Assembly: GCF_025527015.1 (NCBI RefSeq)
Contig: NZ_JAODIM010000030.1
Location: 1-64,000, forward strand
DNA from: Winslowiella arboricola
GTDB taxonomy: Bacteria > Pseudomonadota > Gammaproteobacteria > Enterobacterales > Enterobacteriaceae
Direction of reading: 5' to 3'
DNA: 64,000 nt
The stretch's first letter is position 1, and each line of letters begins with the position of its first letter. A program made the translations under genes and the position numbers. Positions 63,558-64,000 of this stretch are shown in pieces. Below the pieces are notes generated by a model. The model had not been told where the DNA came from, did no database searches, and saw only the letters and a program-made list of their open reading frames with translations.

Positions 63558-64000
63558 TTAAGAGCGCTTCATCATATCGAAGAATTCATCGTTGGTTTTG
63601 GTCATTGCCAACTTGTTGATGAGGAACTCCATCGCATCAATTTCACCCATTGGGTGGATAATTTTGCGCAGGATCCACATCTTCTGCAGCTCTTCCTGGG
63701 AAGTGAGCAGCTCTTCTTTACGGGTACCAGAACGGTTGTAATCGATAGCCGGGAAGACGCGTTTTTCGGCGATTTTACGTGCGAGGTGCAGCTCCATGTT
63801 ACCGGTGCCTTTAAACTCTTCGTAAATCACTTCATCCATCTTCGAACCGGTATCAACCAGCGCGGTAGCGATAATGGTCAGGCTTCCGCCCTCTTCTACG
63901 TTACGCGCAGCACCGAAGAAACGCTTCGGACGATGCAGGGCGTTGGCATCCACACCACCGGTCAGTACTTTACCGGAAGCCGGCACCACGGTGTTGTAGG
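63558..64000 (-). CDS. rho: Transcription termination factor Rho, C-terminal part (cut by window edge)
   Basis: The last 147 codons of rho; the frame continues through 64000, so the 5' part lies outside. Rho is a hexameric RNA-dependent ATPase. The fragment includes part of the ATPase domain: [52 protein letters not shown] (split Q/R-loop region) and the end EFFDMMKRS, as in E. coli. It is upstream of wecA, with its own terminator between. Confidence 0.98.
   Translation of the reverse strand, partial: YNTVVPASGKVLTGGVDANALHRPKRFFGAARNVEEGGSLTIIATALVDTGSKMDEVIYEEFKGTGNMELHLARKIAEKRVFPAIDYNRSGTRKEELLTSQEELQKMWILRKIIHPMGEIDAMEFLINKLAMTKTNDEFFDMMKRS

Overview
This 64 kb window is a compact, mostly syntenic stretch of an Enterobacterales chromosome. 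It runs from just inside an rRNA operon promoter next to hemG to the 3' part of rho. Gene order follows the Escherichia coli 85-87 min region (hemG-trkH-yigZ-pepQ-fadBA-fre-ubiD-rfaH-tat-ubi-udp-metE/metR-pldB-rht-recQ-pldA-corA-uvrD-xerC-dapF-cyaA-hemCDXY-tRNAs-wec-rho). The differences suggest a member of the Erwiniaceae or a relative (Pantoea/Erwinia-like) rather than E. coli itself: an Asp-type hemB between rfaH and tatD, a lone glpT and a yehS between metR and yigL, an AbrB-type membrane protein in place of rarD/yigF/yigG, and GC-rich REP-like palindromes. This placement is an inference from synteny and recalled protein sequences; no database was searched.

Layout. 1-157: rrn P1 promoter and start of an rRNA leader, reading out of the window to the left. 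158-4148: hemG, trkH, yigZ, pepQ (minus). 4149-7697: FadR operator and fadBA (plus). 7698-12945: fre, ubiD, rfaH, hemB, tatD, with two paired-REP elements and one large inverted repeat. 13034-17852: a second inverted-repeat element, tatABC, ubiEJB. 17928-22688: rmuC, a two-gene accessory islet of unknown function (19642-20761), udp with two CRP sites, dlhH. 22737-31092: metE/metR, yehS, bioP, glpT with GlpR-like operators, yigL, pldB. 31207-38121: rhtB, rhtC, recQ, pldA, yigI, abrB-like, corA with a corL-like leader. 38414-44025: uvrD (LexA box plus attenuator-like hairpin), yigB, xerC, DUF484, dapF, lptM. 44161-51040: cyaA (TTG start, CRP site on its promoter) divergent from hemCDXY. 51106-51538: the small RNA glmZ with a sigma-54 promoter and GlrR-like sites. 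51605-52123: a tRNA operon Arg-His-Leu-Pro. 52253-63187: the enterobacterial common antigen operon wecA-wzzE-wecBC-wecDE-wzxE-wecF-wzyE-wecG, lacking rffGH. 63507-64000: rho terminator and C-terminal rho.

Functional groups: heme synthesis (hemG, hemB, hemCD and hemX/hemY); ubiquinone synthesis (ubiE, ubiJ, ubiB, ubiD, with fre nearby); twin-arginine export (tatABC); fatty acid oxidation (fadBA); methionine synthesis (metE, metR); surface antigen assembly (wec). Almost every gene is full length. I see no prophage, insertion sequence, CRISPR array or integrase other than the housekeeping XerC.

The most informative observations are the glmZ control region, the two-gene islet at 19642-20761, the missing cyaY and rffGH, the corA leader, and the two families of palindromic intergenic repeats. 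I did not find a convincing new multi-gene system; the islet is the only stretch whose function is truly open.
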